Shown piece by piece: positions 18,216-27,837 of a DNA stretch of 64,000 nt. The translations under genes and the position numbers were made by a program. The stretch lies in assembly GCF_009821115.1 (NCBI RefSeq), contig NZ_VYTY01000008.1, positions 1 to 64,000 on the forward strand, written 5' to 3'. The first letter of the stretch is position 1. Each line of letters opens with the position of its first letter. The notes below the pieces were generated by a model. That model was given only the letters and a program-made list of their open reading frames with translations. It was not told where the DNA came from and did not search any database. The DNA comes from Nitrincola alkalisediminis. GTDB lineage: Bacteria > Pseudomonadota > Gammaproteobacteria > Pseudomonadales > Balneatricaceae.

Positions 18216-19862
18216 TTAACCAATTTCACGCTCAGCCGATTGGCGCAAAATAAAACGCTGTATCTTGCCACTGGGCGTTTTTGGCAACTCTTCGACGAAC
18301 TCGATTTCGCGCGGAAAGGCATGCGTAGACAAACGTTTACGCACCAAATTCTTTAATTCATCCTTAAGCGCTTCAGTCGGATCATACGCAGGTTTAATGA
18401 CAACATAGGCCTTGATTATCGACCCACGCTTTTCGTCTGGCTTAGCCACAACACCCGACTCCGCAACCGATGGATGCTCCAATAAGGTACTCTCAACATC
18501 GGCAGGCCCGACTCGATACCCCGCCGTGGTAATAATGTCATCGTCACGCCCGGTAAAGGAATAGCTGCCATCGCCATGACAGAACACCATATCACCCGTC
18601 AAGTAATAGACCCCATGAAACGGATGCTTCTCCGCCCAAGTATAGCCATTGAAGAAAAACAGCGGAGATTGGGAAACATCGACCGCTAACTGACCCGTCT
18701 CACCCTCTCCCACCTCATTGAACTGTTCATCCAGCGCAACCACTCGATGCCCCGGCATTGAAAACCCCATTGCACCGATGCGCTCGACATGCTCAAGACG
18801 ATGGTAGTTACAACAAGTCATCCCCGTTTCGGTCTGACCGTAGTGATCCTTGACAGGACAACCTAATCGCCGCCCCACCCAGCTGATCACCTCTGGATTC
18901 AACGGCTCACCTGCACTGCTCGCCACTCGAATCCCAAGACTTTGATCCTGAGCGAGCAAATGGTCATTTGCCATCAATAAACGATAGGCCGTGGGCGCTG
19001 CTGCAAGATTGGTAATTTGATACTTTTGGATCATTTGATAGGTGGTTTCTGGTGTAAACCCCTGCTCATTAAAGTGCGTCGCTTGCCCCAACAACAAAGG
19101 CCCCACCACAGCATAATACAAACCATAGGCCCAACCAGGATCAGCAACATTCCAATAACGATCTTCAGGCCGCAAGTCGATGGCATATTTCATATAAAGA
19201 TAAAAAGACAGCAAGGCTCGCACAGGAACTGCAACCCCTTTCGACTTACCGACCGTACCCGAGGTAAACATCTGTAAAAACGGATCGTCTCTTTGCAATA
19301 ACACCGGCTCAAATCGATCCGACTGAACGGACACGCTCGCCTCAAAGTCCGATACATTTTGCAAACCCAGCCCATCACTCAACCCAACACAAAGTGCAGG
19401 CGGGAGATTCTCCAACTCAACCAACTTAGAGAGATTTGCCTGATTCGTCACAATGCAACGGGTAGAGGCCTGCTCCAGACGATACGCAATCGCACCTGAA
19501 CCAAAGGCAGTAAACAACGGTTGATACACCGCCCCTGCCTTTAAAGCACCCAACACCACAATCAACAACTCAGGACATCGCGGCAAAAGCCCGGCAACAC
19601 GATCACCAGGCTCCACCCCTATTGTTTTTAAGTAGTTTGCAAAACGAGCCGACGCTTGACTCAACTCTGAGAAGGTCATCGAGGTCGTACGACCGTCAAC
19701 CCCTTCATGATACAAAGCCACCTTGTCGAGATCGCTCGCCCAGCGATCACAAATCTCATGGGCCACATTGACACCACTCTCAAGTGATCGCGATAACACC
19801 TCATTCTCCAACTGATCGGGGCAAAAATCAGAGATGAAGCTCGAATACTCCATTAAACCCAT
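18216..19862 (-). CDS. AMP-forming acyl-CoA synthetase
   Basis: A 548-residue ligase of the acetyl-CoA/medium-chain acyl-CoA synthetase type. Motifs: TSGTVGKSKG for ATP phosphate binding, DHYGQTETGM, YYLTGD, TGRDDDII and the C-terminal KTPSGKIQRFILR with the catalytic lysine. Acid substrate is not readable, but its own LiuR-like element at 19916-19931 and its place between liuR and the importer argue for a branched short-chain acid. Two in-frame ATGs (19862 and 19853) are possible; GAGG 9 nt before the first gives it a slight edge. It is divergent from liuR and separated from livG by 178 bp. Confidence 0.88.
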   Translation of the reverse strand: MGLMEYSSFISDFCPDQLENEVLSRSLESGVNVAHEICDRWASDLDKVALYHEGVDGRTTSMTFSELSQASARFANYLKTIGVEPGDRVAGLLPRCPELLIVVLGALKAGAVYQPLFTAFGSGAIAYRLEQASTRCIVTNQANLSKLVELENLPPALCVGLSDGLGLQNVSDFEASVSVQSDRFEPVLLQRDDPFLQMFTSGTVGKSKGVAVPVRALLSFYLYMKYAIDLRPEDRYWNVADPGWAYGLYYAVVGPLLLGQATHFNEQGFTPETTYQMIQKYQITNLAAAPTAYRLLMANDHLLAQDQSLGIRVASSAGEPLNPEVISWVGRRLGCPVKDHYGQTETGMTCCNYHRLEHVERIGAMGFSMPGHRVVALDEQFNEVGEGETGQLAVDVSQSPLFFFNGYTWAEKHPFHGVYYLTGDMVFCHGDGSYSFTGRDDDIITTAGYRVGPADVESTLLEHPSVAESGVVAKPDEKRGSIIKAYVVIKPAYDPTEALKDELKNLVRKRLSTHAFPREIEFVEELPKTPSGKIQRFILRQSAEREIG

Positions 19863-19915
19863 AACAACACGCCTCTTGTTTTTATAATCGATTGCTGCCT
19901 AATTGATAACACAGC

Positions 19916-19931
19916 TTTACCTTTACGTAAA
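19916..19931. promoter_or_regulatory. LiuR-like operator upstream of the acyl-CoA synthetase
   Basis: TTTACCTTTACGTAAA has the best symmetric ends of the set: TTTAC at the left and GTAAA at the right. It lies about 55 bp before the ligase start. Confidence 0.65.
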
Positions 19932-20160
19932 GTGCAATTTATAGAAATTGACGCACAAACAAGCAGAGCTCAGCGAAACACCTTTAAAATCAATATTTAT
20001 CACTAACGTTAACTGAATTTAGCCCGTAGAACACAAACAACCGCCTGTAAACCTACAACTTTAGCCGTATAATTAAAGCCATATATAGCGCAACTCCCTT
20101 CACTTACTGGGCTACAACGACGCCACTCAATAGAAATTACACTTATAGTGAAAAATACAC

Positions 20161-20176
20161 TTTACGTTAACGTTAA
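20161..20176. promoter_or_regulatory. LiuR-like operator upstream of liuR
   Basis: TTTACGTTAACGTTAA, identical to the copy before mmsA at 9106-9121. It lies 38 bp before the liuR start, consistent with autoregulation of the liuRABCDE operon. Confidence 0.7.
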
Positions 20177-20213
20177 CTTTGAGTAGTCTTGATACATGCA
20201 TGAGGTAAACAAC

Positions 20214-20666
20214 ATGAGCTTAAAAAAGAAAACATACTCGATTAGCGAACTGGCCAGTGAATTCGATGTCACGACCCGCAGCATCCGCTTTTATGAAGAC
20301 CAAGGACTGCTCAAACCCGATCGAAAAGGACAAACACGCATATACAGCTCCAAAGATCGGGTTCGGCTAAAGCTTATCTTGCGCGGGAAACGCTTAGGGT
20401 TTTCGTTAGCTGAATCAAAAGAGCTGTTTGATCTTTGGGATGAAACACCCGGTGGCAGCGAACGACAATTGCTTAAAATGCTTGAAACGCTTGCCGAAAA
20501 GCAAGCGCATCTTGAGCAGCAGCTAAACGATATACAGATGGCAAAAATTGAAATCGACAGTGCAGAAGCACGCTGTCGTGCAGCCTTAGACGAATTAAGA
20601 GAAAAAAAGCGTTCGGAACAAACACCGCTCGCTAATCACGATTTAAATAACTCTTCCTTACATTAA
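20214..20666 (+). CDS. liuR: MerR-family regulator of leucine/isovalerate catabolism
   Basis: A 150-residue MerR-type protein: N-terminal winged helix (about 6-75) with [20 protein letters not shown] and YEDQGLLKP, followed by a long dimerisation coiled coil (about 85-135) rich in Leu, Glu and Gln. Its place as first gene before liuABCDE is the classic LiuR position in proteobacteria. The open frame has an ATG six codons upstream, but GAGG falls between the two ATGs and is 7 nt before the one at 20214, which is therefore taken. It should bind the TTTACGT-type elements listed in this window. No effector-binding cysteines are evident. Confidence 0.9.
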   Translation: MSLKKKTYSISELASEFDVTTRSIRFYEDQGLLKPDRKGQTRIYSSKDRVRLKLILRGKRLGFSLAESKELFDLWDETPGGSERQLLKMLETLAEKQAHLEQQLNDIQMAKIEIDSAEARCRAALDELREKKRSEQTPLANHDLNNSSLH

Positions 20667-20688
20667 AAATAACAAACAGGTAACCAAC

Positions 20689-21855
20689 ATGATTTCACAA
20701 TACTCAGAATTAAATTTTGGACTTGGTGAAACACTGGACATGCTGCGTCAGCAAATTAATAGCTTTGCTGCTGCAGAAATTGCCCCGCGGGCAGCCGATA
20801 TTGATCACGAGAATGTCTTTCCGGCCGATTTATGGAAAAAATTTGGCGACATGGGTTTGCTCGGCATCACAGTCAGCGAAGAGTTCGGCGGTGCAGGCAT
20901 GGGTTACTTGGCACACGTTATTGCGATGGAAGAACTCAGCCGCGCATCTGCATCTGTTGCCCTCTCCTACGGAGCCCACTCGAACCTTTGTGTAAACCAA
21001 ATTCATCGCAACGGCACACAAGCGCAAAAAGAAAAATATTTACCCAAACTGATTTCCGGGGAACATATCGGCGCACTCGCCATGTCAGAACCCAACGCAG
21101 GCTCCGATGTGGTCTCGATGAAATTGAGCGCACGTGATGCCGGCGACCACTATGTTTTGAATGGCAATAAAATGTGGATCACCAACGGTCCAGACGCCAA
21201 TGTGTACGTTATCTATGCCAAAACTGACTTACAAGCTGGGCCAAAAGGCATTACGGCGTTTATCGTTGAACGCGACACCGAAGGCTTCACTCAGGCTCAA
21301 AAGCTCGACAAGCTGGGAATGCGCGGCTCTAACACCTGTGAACTGGTTTTCCAAGACTGCAAAGTACCGAAGGAAAATATACTGGGAACACTGAACGGTG
21401 GCGTCAAGGTTCTGATGTCCGGGTTGGATTATGAGCGCCTGGTTCTCGCTGGCGGCCCCTTAGGCATCATGCAAGCCGCCATGGATGTTGCGGTACCTTA
21501 TATTCGTGATCGGAAGCAATTTGGCAAAGCCATCGGTGAGTTTGAGCTCGTTCAAGGCAAAATTGCAGACATGTATACGCGCATGAATGCGGCTAAATCC
21601 TACGTATATATGGTCGCACTCGCGGCTGATCGCGGTGAAACGACACGTAAAGATGCCGCAGGTGTCATTTTGTACTCGGCTGAGATGGCGACTCAAATAG
21701 CTCTTGATGCTATCCAGCTTTTGGGTGGGAATGGCTACATCAACGAATACCCGACGGGACGTCTATTACGCGATGCCAAACTCTATGAAATCGGTGCAGG
21801 CACCTCTGAAATTCGCCGCATGCTGATAGGCCGCGAACTTTTTCTGAACAACTAA
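20689..21855 (+). CDS. liuA: Isovaleryl-CoA dehydrogenase
   Basis: Oxidises isovaleryl-CoA to 3-methylcrotonyl-CoA using FAD, electrons passing to ETF. The 388-residue protein carries Glu249 in [13 protein letters not shown]; in isovaleryl-CoA dehydrogenases the catalytic base lies here rather than at the C-terminal EGT site, and that site in this protein reads GAGTSEI, lacking the Glu. This double observation makes the substrate class firm. [10 protein letters not shown] and WITNGPDA are family marks. It is 22 bp after liuR and leads the structural genes. Confidence 0.95.
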   Translation: MISQYSELNFGLGETLDMLRQQINSFAAAEIAPRAADIDHENVFPADLWKKFGDMGLLGITVSEEFGGAGMGYLAHVIAMEELSRASASVALSYGAHSNLCVNQIHRNGTQAQKEKYLPKLISGEHIGALAMSEPNAGSDVVSMKLSARDAGDHYVLNGNKMWITNGPDANVYVIYAKTDLQAGPKGITAFIVERDTEGFTQAQKLDKLGMRGSNTCELVFQDCKVPKENILGTLNGGVKVLMSGLDYERLVLAGGPLGIMQAAMDVAVPYIRDRKQFGKAIGEFELVQGKIADMYTRMNAAKSYVYMVALAADRGETTRKDAAGVILYSAEMATQIALDAIQLLGGNGYINEYPTGRLLRDAKLYEIGAGTSEIRRMLIGRELFLNN

Positions 21856-21877
21856 TCCGGCTCGTGGAGGCTTACAG

Positions 21878-23485
21878 ATGCCAATTCTACAAACAAAAAT
21901 AAATGCGCGTTCTGAAGAGTTTAAAGCGAAAGCAGACGCCATGTCTGCGGTGGTTGCAGATCTCAAAGAAAAAGTAGCCAAAATTCAAGAAGGCGGTGGT
22001 GCCGCGTACCAAGAGCGCCACCTTGCACGTGGAAAATTACTGCCCAGAGAACGCATCAATCATTTAATTGATGATGGCTCCCCTTTTTTAGAATTATCGC
22101 AACTCGCAGCCTACCAGGTCTATGATGAGGATGTCCCTGCCGCCGGAATTATTACCGGGGTGGGTCGTGTATCCGGCATTGAATGCATGATCATTGCCAA
22201 TGATGCAACCGTTAAAGGGGGCACCTACTACCCTCTCACCGTCAAAAAGCACTTACGTGCACAAGAGATCGCAGAGCAAAACCACCTGCCCTGCATCTAT
22301 CTAGTCGACTCTGGTGGTGCTAACCTGCCTCGTCAAGACGAAGTCTTCCCTGACCGAGACCATTTTGGGCGTATTTTTTACAACCAAGCGCGCATGTCAG
22401 CTAAAGGGATTCCACAGGTCGCCGTGGTAATGGGCCTTTGCACGGCGGGTGGCGCCTATGTCCCAGCAATGGCAGATGAGTCCATCATTGTCAAAAACCA
22501 AGGCACTATTTTTCTTGCAGGCCCCCCTTTAGTTAAAGCCGCAACAGGCGAAATCGTCAGTGCTGAAGACCTAGGCGGAGCTGACGTGCACTGCAAAGTC
22601 TCTGGCGTAGCAGATCACTATGCCGAAAACGACCAGCATGCCTTGCAAATTGCACGCCGCTGTATTGCCAACCTTAATAAAAAGAAACAACTCCTGCTTG
22701 CGGTTAAAAAACCTCAAGCCCCTTTATTCGATCCCGCCGAACTCTATGGCGTTGTCGGCACAGATCTTCGCAAACCCTTTGATGTTCGCGAAGTGATTGC
22801 ACGGCTGGTTGATGGCTCGGAATTTGACGAGTTTAAGCAACTCTATGGCACCACACTAGTGACAGGTTTTGCCCACATTCACGGCTACCCTGTCGGCATT
22901 ATTGCCAACAACGGTATTTTATTTGCAGAGTCCGCGCAAAAAGGCGCTCACTTTATTGAGCTCTGCTGCCAACGCAACATTCCCTTATTATTCCTACAGA
23001 ACATTACAGGGTTCATGGTTGGCCGCAAATACGAGGCTGAGGGTATAGCCAAACATGGTGCGAAAATGGTCATGGCCGTTGCCTGCGCCAATGTTCCTAA
23101 GCTCACTATTTTAATTGGCGGCAGCTTTGGCGCGGGTAATTATGGTATGTGCGGTCGCGCCTATAATCCTGACTTCCTCTGGATGTGGCCAAATGCCCGA
23201 ATCTCTGTTATGGGCGGCGAGCAAGCGGCAGGGGTGCTGGCCACCGTGCGCCGTGAAAGCCTTGAACGCGCAGGGAAAGAGTGGTCAAGCGAAGATGAAG
23301 CGACGTTCAAAAAACCCATCGTCGACACTTACGAGCACCAAGGGCACCCCTATTTTGCAAGCGCAAGACTCTGGGATGATGGCGTTATCGACCCTATCCA
23401 AACACGTGAAGTCATCGCATTAAGTCTTTCAGCCAGCTTAAATCGCCCTCAAGAACCCACGCGCTTTGGCGTGTTCCGCATGTGA
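21878..23485 (+). CDS. liuB: Methylcrotonyl-CoA carboxylase, carboxyltransferase (beta) subunit
   Basis: Transfers carboxyl from carboxybiotin to 3-methylcrotonyl-CoA. The 535-residue length equals other MccB proteins. Marks include [22 protein letters not shown] (N-terminal half), [36 protein letters not shown] and the oxyanion-region [16 protein letters not shown]. The sequence [15 protein letters not shown] distinguishes it from propionyl-CoA carboxylase beta subunits. GGAGG lies 7 nt before the ATG. It works with LiuD, two genes downstream. Confidence 0.95.
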   Translation: MPILQTKINARSEEFKAKADAMSAVVADLKEKVAKIQEGGGAAYQERHLARGKLLPRERINHLIDDGSPFLELSQLAAYQVYDEDVPAAGIITGVGRVSGIECMIIANDATVKGGTYYPLTVKKHLRAQEIAEQNHLPCIYLVDSGGANLPRQDEVFPDRDHFGRIFYNQARMSAKGIPQVAVVMGLCTAGGAYVPAMADESIIVKNQGTIFLAGPPLVKAATGEIVSAEDLGGADVHCKVSGVADHYAENDQHALQIARRCIANLNKKKQLLLAVKKPQAPLFDPAELYGVVGTDLRKPFDVREVIARLVDGSEFDEFKQLYGTTLVTGFAHIHGYPVGIIANNGILFAESAQKGAHFIELCCQRNIPLLFLQNITGFMVGRKYEAEGIAKHGAKMVMAVACANVPKLTILIGGSFGAGNYGMCGRAYNPDFLWMWPNARISVMGGEQAAGVLATVRRESLERAGKEWSSEDEATFKKPIVDTYEHQGHPYFASARLWDDGVIDPIQTREVIALSLSASLNRPQEPTRFGVFRM

Positions 23486-23495
23486 GACTGACATC

Positions 23496-24314
23496 ATGAC
23501 AGACACCAACACCTACAGTACGCTAACGGAACGTCGTCCCGGGATTTTCGAGCTCACGCTCAATCGTCCTGAAAAGCACAACGCCTTTGATGATTCGATG
23601 ATTCAAAACCTGATCACACTCTTGGATCAAGCGGAAACAATTGAGCACCTTCGCCTTCTCGTCGTCAGATCCGAAGGTAAGCATTTTTCGGCAGGTGCAG
23701 ATCTTGGCTGGATGAAGCGCATGGCAGGCAACAGCCACAACGAGAATCTGATCGATGCACGCCAACTGGCCAAATTGATGGATAAGCTTAACCACTTTTC
23801 TCGTCCAACACTCGCCTTGGTACAAGGGGCAGCCTATGGTGGCGCGGTCGGTCTGGCCGCGTGCTGCGATCTTGTCATTGCAAGTCGAGATGCACGCTTT
23901 TGCCTAAGCGAAGTCAAAATTGGTTTAATCCCAGCCGTGATCAGCCCCTATGTGATTCGGGCTATCGGTGAGCGCCAAGCTCGGCGCTATTTTTTAACAG
24001 CAGAAGCCTTTACTGCTGAAGAGGCTCAGATGTTTGGCTTGGTTCATAAGGTTGTTGACACGTCTGCGGACCTGCCGCATAGCGCTGAAACCTTCATCCA
24101 GCAATTGAGCTTAAACAGCCCTGAAGCAATGATGGCGGCAAAATCACTCATTTTTACAGTCAGCCAGCACGCAATAGACGCTGAATTAATTGAAGAAACA
24201 GCAAAGCGTATTGCGGATATTCGCGTCAGCGCTGAAGGTCAGGAAGGGCTCAATGCCTTTTTAAACAAGCGCCAGCCTAACTGGATACAGGAGAATAATA
24301 ACAATGTTCAGTAA
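23496..24314 (+). CDS. liuC: Methylglutaconyl-CoA hydratase
   Basis: A 272-residue crotonase that hydrates 3-methylglutaconyl-CoA to HMG-CoA. Visible are LNRPEKHNAFDD, HFSAGADLGWMKRM, GAAYGGAVGLAACCD and CLSEVKIGLIPAVISPYV, the last a common signature of this subgroup. An in-frame TTG at 23466 lies inside liuB and has no ribosome-binding site. ATG 23496, 10 bp after the liuB stop, is taken. The 3' end overlaps liuD by 11 bp, consistent with coupled translation. Confidence 0.92.
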   Translation: MTDTNTYSTLTERRPGIFELTLNRPEKHNAFDDSMIQNLITLLDQAETIEHLRLLVVRSEGKHFSAGADLGWMKRMAGNSHNENLIDARQLAKLMDKLNHFSRPTLALVQGAAYGGAVGLAACCDLVIASRDARFCLSEVKIGLIPAVISPYVIRAIGERQARRYFLTAEAFTAEEAQMFGLVHKVVDTSADLPHSAETFIQQLSLNSPEAMMAAKSLIFTVSQHAIDAELIEETAKRIADIRVSAEGQEGLNAFLNKRQPNWIQENNNNVQ

Positions 24315-26298
24315 AATCCTGATTGCAAATCGCGGTGAAATTGCTTGCCGCGTCATTCAAACAGCCCATCGGCTTGGTATTCGTTGCGTTGCCGTGTATT
24401 CAGAAGCCGATGCCAATGCTCGCCATGTTGCAATGGCTGATGAAGCCTTCTTACTCGGCCCCGCCCCCAGCGCTGAGAGCTACCTTCGCGCTGACAAGAT
24501 CATCGACATTGCCTTACAGTCGGGTGCACAAGCGATTCATCCAGGCTATGGTTTCTTATCGGAAAATACCGACTTTGCGGAAGCCTGTGCGAAGAATAAT
24601 CTTGTCTTTATTGGCCCTCCTGCCAGCGCAATTGCCGCCATGGGATCTAAGTCAGCGGCGAAAGCCATTATGGAAAGCGCAGGCGTCCCTCTGGTTCCGG
24701 GTTACCATGGCGCGGAGCAATCGGTTGAGATTCTTCGTGCCGAGGCTGAGAAATGCGGCTTCCCCTTATTACTGAAAGCCGTTGCAGGCGGTGGCGGTAA
24801 AGGGATGCGTGTGGTCAACCAAATGTCGGAGTTTAATGACGCGCTTGCCGCCGCTCAACGCGAAGCCAAAAATGCTTTTGGCAATCCAGACATGCTGCTT
24901 GAGCGCTATTTAACACAACCACGCCATGTCGAAATCCAAGTATTTTGCGACACTCAAGGCAATGGCGTTTACCTCGCCGAGCGGGATTGCTCTGTTCAGC
25001 GCCGCCATCAAAAAGTGCTGGAAGAAGCACCGGCTCCCGGCCTGTCACTCGACACTCGCAAAGCCATGGGTGAAGCCGCCGTTAAAGCCGCACAAGCCAT
25101 CAACTATGTCGGTGCGGGTACCGTTGAATTTTTATACGATGTCGATGGCTCATTTTTCTTTATGGAAATGAACACACGCTTGCAGGTTGAACACCCTGTC
25201 ACCGAGATGGTTACAGGACAAGACCTTGTCGAATGGCAGTTGCGTGTCGCCTATGGTGAGCCACTCCCTCTTCAGCAGGACGAACTGCGTATTCGCGGCC
25301 ATGCCCTTGAAGCTCGTATCTATGCAGAAGATCCAGATAATGACTTTTTGCCTGCAACAGGCACCTTAACCTACTTGCGCACACCGGATGAAAGCACTCA
25401 TGTGCGTGTGGACACTGGGGTTGTTGAAGGCGATGAAGTCAGCATTCATTATGACCCGATGATCGCCAAGCTAATTGTATGGGACGAAAACCGTGATCAA
25501 GCGATTAATCGAATGGTCCAAGCACTAGAGCAGTATCGCATTAATGGTGTTAAAACCAATATTCGCTTTTTACATGCGCTTTCAGACTCGCAGCCCTTTC
25601 GTGAAGCACAGCTAGACACAGGCTTCATCGAAAAACACCGCCCTCTGCTATTCCCTGCTCCACGCCTGGATTTGCATCGCGCATTAATTCTATCTGCAGG
25701 ATTTTTGCTTGAACAAGCCAGAGTGACCTTGCCGCACAACCAAGATCTGTGGTCGCCCTATGCTCAGCAAAATAGCTGGCGTTTAAACTCTGAATACGCA
25801 AAGCCGCTTCTACTTCGTGTCGATGAACAACTTTACGAACTTAAAGTACTCGAAAAGAATCATGCATACGAGATCTCGATAGGTGAAAGCTTCTATCGAT
25901 TGCACGCGGAGCTCGTCAATGATCAATTAAAAGCCGTTATCAATGGCCACCGGATTTCAGTGCACGGCGCTTTAAATGATCGTGAACTCGTCTTATTCCA
26001 TGAAGGCGAATCCTTCCGTTGCGAGCGTCATGAAGAAACCTTTGGCGAACATGAAAGCACGAACCTGGGCAGCTTAACCGCACCAATGAATGGTTCTGTC
26101 GTCGCCGTGATGGTCAACCCCGGCGATATTGTCAAGGCAGGACAAACCCTGGTGATTATGGAGGCCATGAAAATGGAGCATGCAATACGCTCCCCGGTTG
26201 ACGGCACCGTTGATGAAATTTACTTCAATGAAGGTGAGCTCGTTCCGGAAGGTGCCGAACTGCTTGCCGTGACAGCCAACGAAGAGGTCAGCGCATGA
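24304..26298 (+). CDS. liuD: Methylcrotonyl-CoA carboxylase, biotin-containing (alpha) subunit
   Basis: ATP-dependent biotin carboxylase with its own biotin carrier, 664 residues. Order: biotin carboxylase N-domain (MFSKILIANRGEIACRV), ATP-grasp with GGGGKGMR near 163, MEMNTRLQVEHPVTE near 288, a linker, then a biotinyl domain with EAMKMEH (Lys about 623). The AMKM motif is the biotin attachment site and needs BirA, not in this window. AGGAG is 10 nt before ATG, within the end of liuC. Confidence 0.95.
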   Translation: MFSKILIANRGEIACRVIQTAHRLGIRCVAVYSEADANARHVAMADEAFLLGPAPSAESYLRADKIIDIALQSGAQAIHPGYGFLSENTDFAEACAKNNLVFIGPPASAIAAMGSKSAAKAIMESAGVPLVPGYHGAEQSVEILRAEAEKCGFPLLLKAVAGGGGKGMRVVNQMSEFNDALAAAQREAKNAFGNPDMLLERYLTQPRHVEIQVFCDTQGNGVYLAERDCSVQRRHQKVLEEAPAPGLSLDTRKAMGEAAVKAAQAINYVGAGTVEFLYDVDGSFFFMEMNTRLQVEHPVTEMVTGQDLVEWQLRVAYGEPLPLQQDELRIRGHALEARIYAEDPDNDFLPATGTLTYLRTPDESTHVRVDTGVVEGDEVSIHYDPMIAKLIVWDENRDQAINRMVQALEQYRINGVKTNIRFLHALSDSQPFREAQLDTGFIEKHRPLLFPAPRLDLHRALILSAGFLLEQARVTLPHNQDLWSPYAQQNSWRLNSEYAKPLLLRVDEQLYELKVLEKNHAYEISIGESFYRLHAELVNDQLKAVINGHRISVHGALNDRELVLFHEGESFRCERHEETFGEHESTNLGSLTAPMNGSVVAVMVNPGDIVKAGQTLVIMEAMKMEHAIRSPVDGTVDEIYFNEGELVPEGAELLAVTANEEVSA

Positions 26299-27206
26299 GT
26301 TTTCCAAGCACGGTGCGCCTGTTTGAAATGAGCGCACGAGACGGCCTGCAAAATGAGCCTGGTGACTTTATCGCCACGCCCATCAAGATTGAGCTCATTG
26401 AACGACTCGCCGATGCAGGCCTAACACACATAGAAGCGGCCAGCTTTGTATCACCTAAATGGGTGCCACAAATGGCAGATGCGCATGACGTTTTATCTGG
26501 AATTCAGCGCCGTCCAGGCGTGACATTCGCCGCTCTAACACCCAATTTAAAAGGACTTGAGGGCGCCATTGCCGCTAAAGCAGATGAAGTCGCTGTCTTT
26601 AGCGCAGCATCTGAAGCCTTTACCCAAAAAAATATTAATTGCTCGATCGCAGAAAGTTTAGAGCGGTTTATTCCCGTCATTGAAACCGCTCGCCAGCATG
26701 GCATACGGGTTCGCGGCTACGTGTCGACTGTGATGGGATGCCCTTATCAAGGCGAGGTTTCACCGTCGGCGGTCGCTAAAGTCGCGCAGCAACTAATAGA
26801 AATGGGCTGCTATGAAGTGTCCCTAGGTGACACCATCGGTGTAGGCACCCCGCTAAAAGCAAAGCGTATGCTTGAAGCCGTGACTCAACACGTGCCAATT
26901 GACAAACTCGCTGCACATTTTCACGACACCTACGGTCAAGCCGTTGCAAACCTATACGCCGTCCTTGAAGAAGGCATTCAGGTTATTGATGCCTCGGTTG
27001 CTGGCTTAGGCGGCTGTCCTTACGCAAAAGGGGCGTCGGGAAATGTTGCAACCGAAGACGTCCTCTACTTGCTAGAAGGGTTAGGCATCGAAACAGGCAT
27101 TGATTTACAAAAACTAATTAATACTGGCTTTTGGATTACTCAGCAGCTGAAACGGAACAATGGATCAAAAGTCGCTTTAGCAAAAGGAGCGTGTCATGGC
27201 CTCTAA
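26295..27206 (+). CDS. liuE: Hydroxymethylglutaryl-CoA lyase
   Basis: Splits HMG-CoA into acetyl-CoA and acetoacetate, the end of the leucine pathway. The 303-residue TIM-barrel enzyme begins with RLFEMSARDGLQNEPG, has HFHDTYGQA metal-binding histidines near residue 217, and the active-site Cys in GLGGCPYAKGASGN. Start and liuD stop overlap as ATGA, with GAGG 7 nt upstream. The products need activation of acetoacetate, for which no CoA transferase is seen in this window. Confidence 0.95.
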   Translation: MSFPSTVRLFEMSARDGLQNEPGDFIATPIKIELIERLADAGLTHIEAASFVSPKWVPQMADAHDVLSGIQRRPGVTFAALTPNLKGLEGAIAAKADEVAVFSAASEAFTQKNINCSIAESLERFIPVIETARQHGIRVRGYVSTVMGCPYQGEVSPSAVAKVAQQLIEMGCYEVSLGDTIGVGTPLKAKRMLEAVTQHVPIDKLAAHFHDTYGQAVANLYAVLEEGIQVIDASVAGLGGCPYAKGASGNVATEDVLYLLEGLGIETGIDLQKLINTGFWITQQLKRNNGSKVALAKGACHGL

Positions 27207-27771
27207 ACCCATCACTGGATTAGCTCTGAACATTCCGACATTGGACGCCCTTCCAGACGATATACAAAGATACTTCAAGAAATGTGAAGAAAAGCTGGGA
27301 ATGATTCCCAACGTACTTAAAGCCTATAGCCACAACCCGGCGCAACTTGAAGTATTCAGTCGCTTTTACAACGAACTGATGTTTGGCGAAAGCGAGCTCT
27401 CTCCCTTGGAAAGAGAAATGATTGCGGTCGTTGTTTCTTCCGAGAACAAGTGTTTTTACTGCTTAGTTGCACATGGCGCAGCCGTCAGAGAGTACAGTCA
27501 AGACCCGAGTCTTGGCGAGCACTTAGTAATGAATTACCGCAGTGCCGATTTATCAAAACGCCACAAAGCCATGCTGGATTATGCTTCGTTGCTAACCCGA
27601 ACCCCATCTTTGATCACACCTGCGGAGTCCGACACATTAAGATCTGTTGGATTTAGTGATCAGGGCATTTGGGATATTTGCAACCTTGTTGGGTTTTACA
27701 ACATGACCAACCGAGTCGCCTTGGCGGTCGATATGCAACCGAATTCCGAATACCACGCTCAGCATCGCTAA
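27196..27771 (+). CDS. AhpD/carboxymuconolactone-decarboxylase-like peroxidase-related protein
   Basis: A 191-residue all-helical protein of the AhpD superfamily. The core motif Glu83-x2-Cys86-x2-Cys89-x3-His93 (ENKCFYCLVAH) is complete, so thiol peroxidase or disulfide-type chemistry is possible. It overlaps liuE by 11 bp and has AAGGAG 6 nt before ATG, so it is an integral part of the liu operon. No step of leucine catabolism is known to need it. It may protect against peroxide made by acyl-CoA dehydrogenases, but that is speculation. Confidence 0.85.
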   Translation: MASKPITGLALNIPTLDALPDDIQRYFKKCEEKLGMIPNVLKAYSHNPAQLEVFSRFYNELMFGESELSPLEREMIAVVVSSENKCFYCLVAHGAAVREYSQDPSLGEHLVMNYRSADLSKRHKAMLDYASLLTRTPSLITPAESDTLRSVGFSDQGIWDICNLVGFYNMTNRVALAVDMQPNSEYHAQHR

Positions 27772-27837
27772 TCCTGAGCACTCAGGGCAGATATATCCTG
27801 GCCTATTGGCTATAAAAACAATAATGGAGTCAGTACG

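Larger units (their letters stand above)
19863..20213. other. Divergent regulatory region between acyl-CoA ligase and liuR
   Basis: A 351-bp gap without a credible gene. It holds two LiuR-like elements, one near each gene (19916-19931 and 20161-20176), and a weaker half-match, TTCAGTTAACGTTAGT on the minus strand, at 20002-20017. The AT-rich middle (20030-20160) would house both promoters. A candidate liuR promoter is TTTACG (20161-20166), a 17-bp spacer, then TAGTCT (20184-20189), with the -35 inside the operator. Confidence 0.6.

Noticed and set aside
20002-20017. A further LiuR-like element
   Set aside because: Only the central TAACGTTA part fits; the flanks do not, so it is mentioned only as a half-match.
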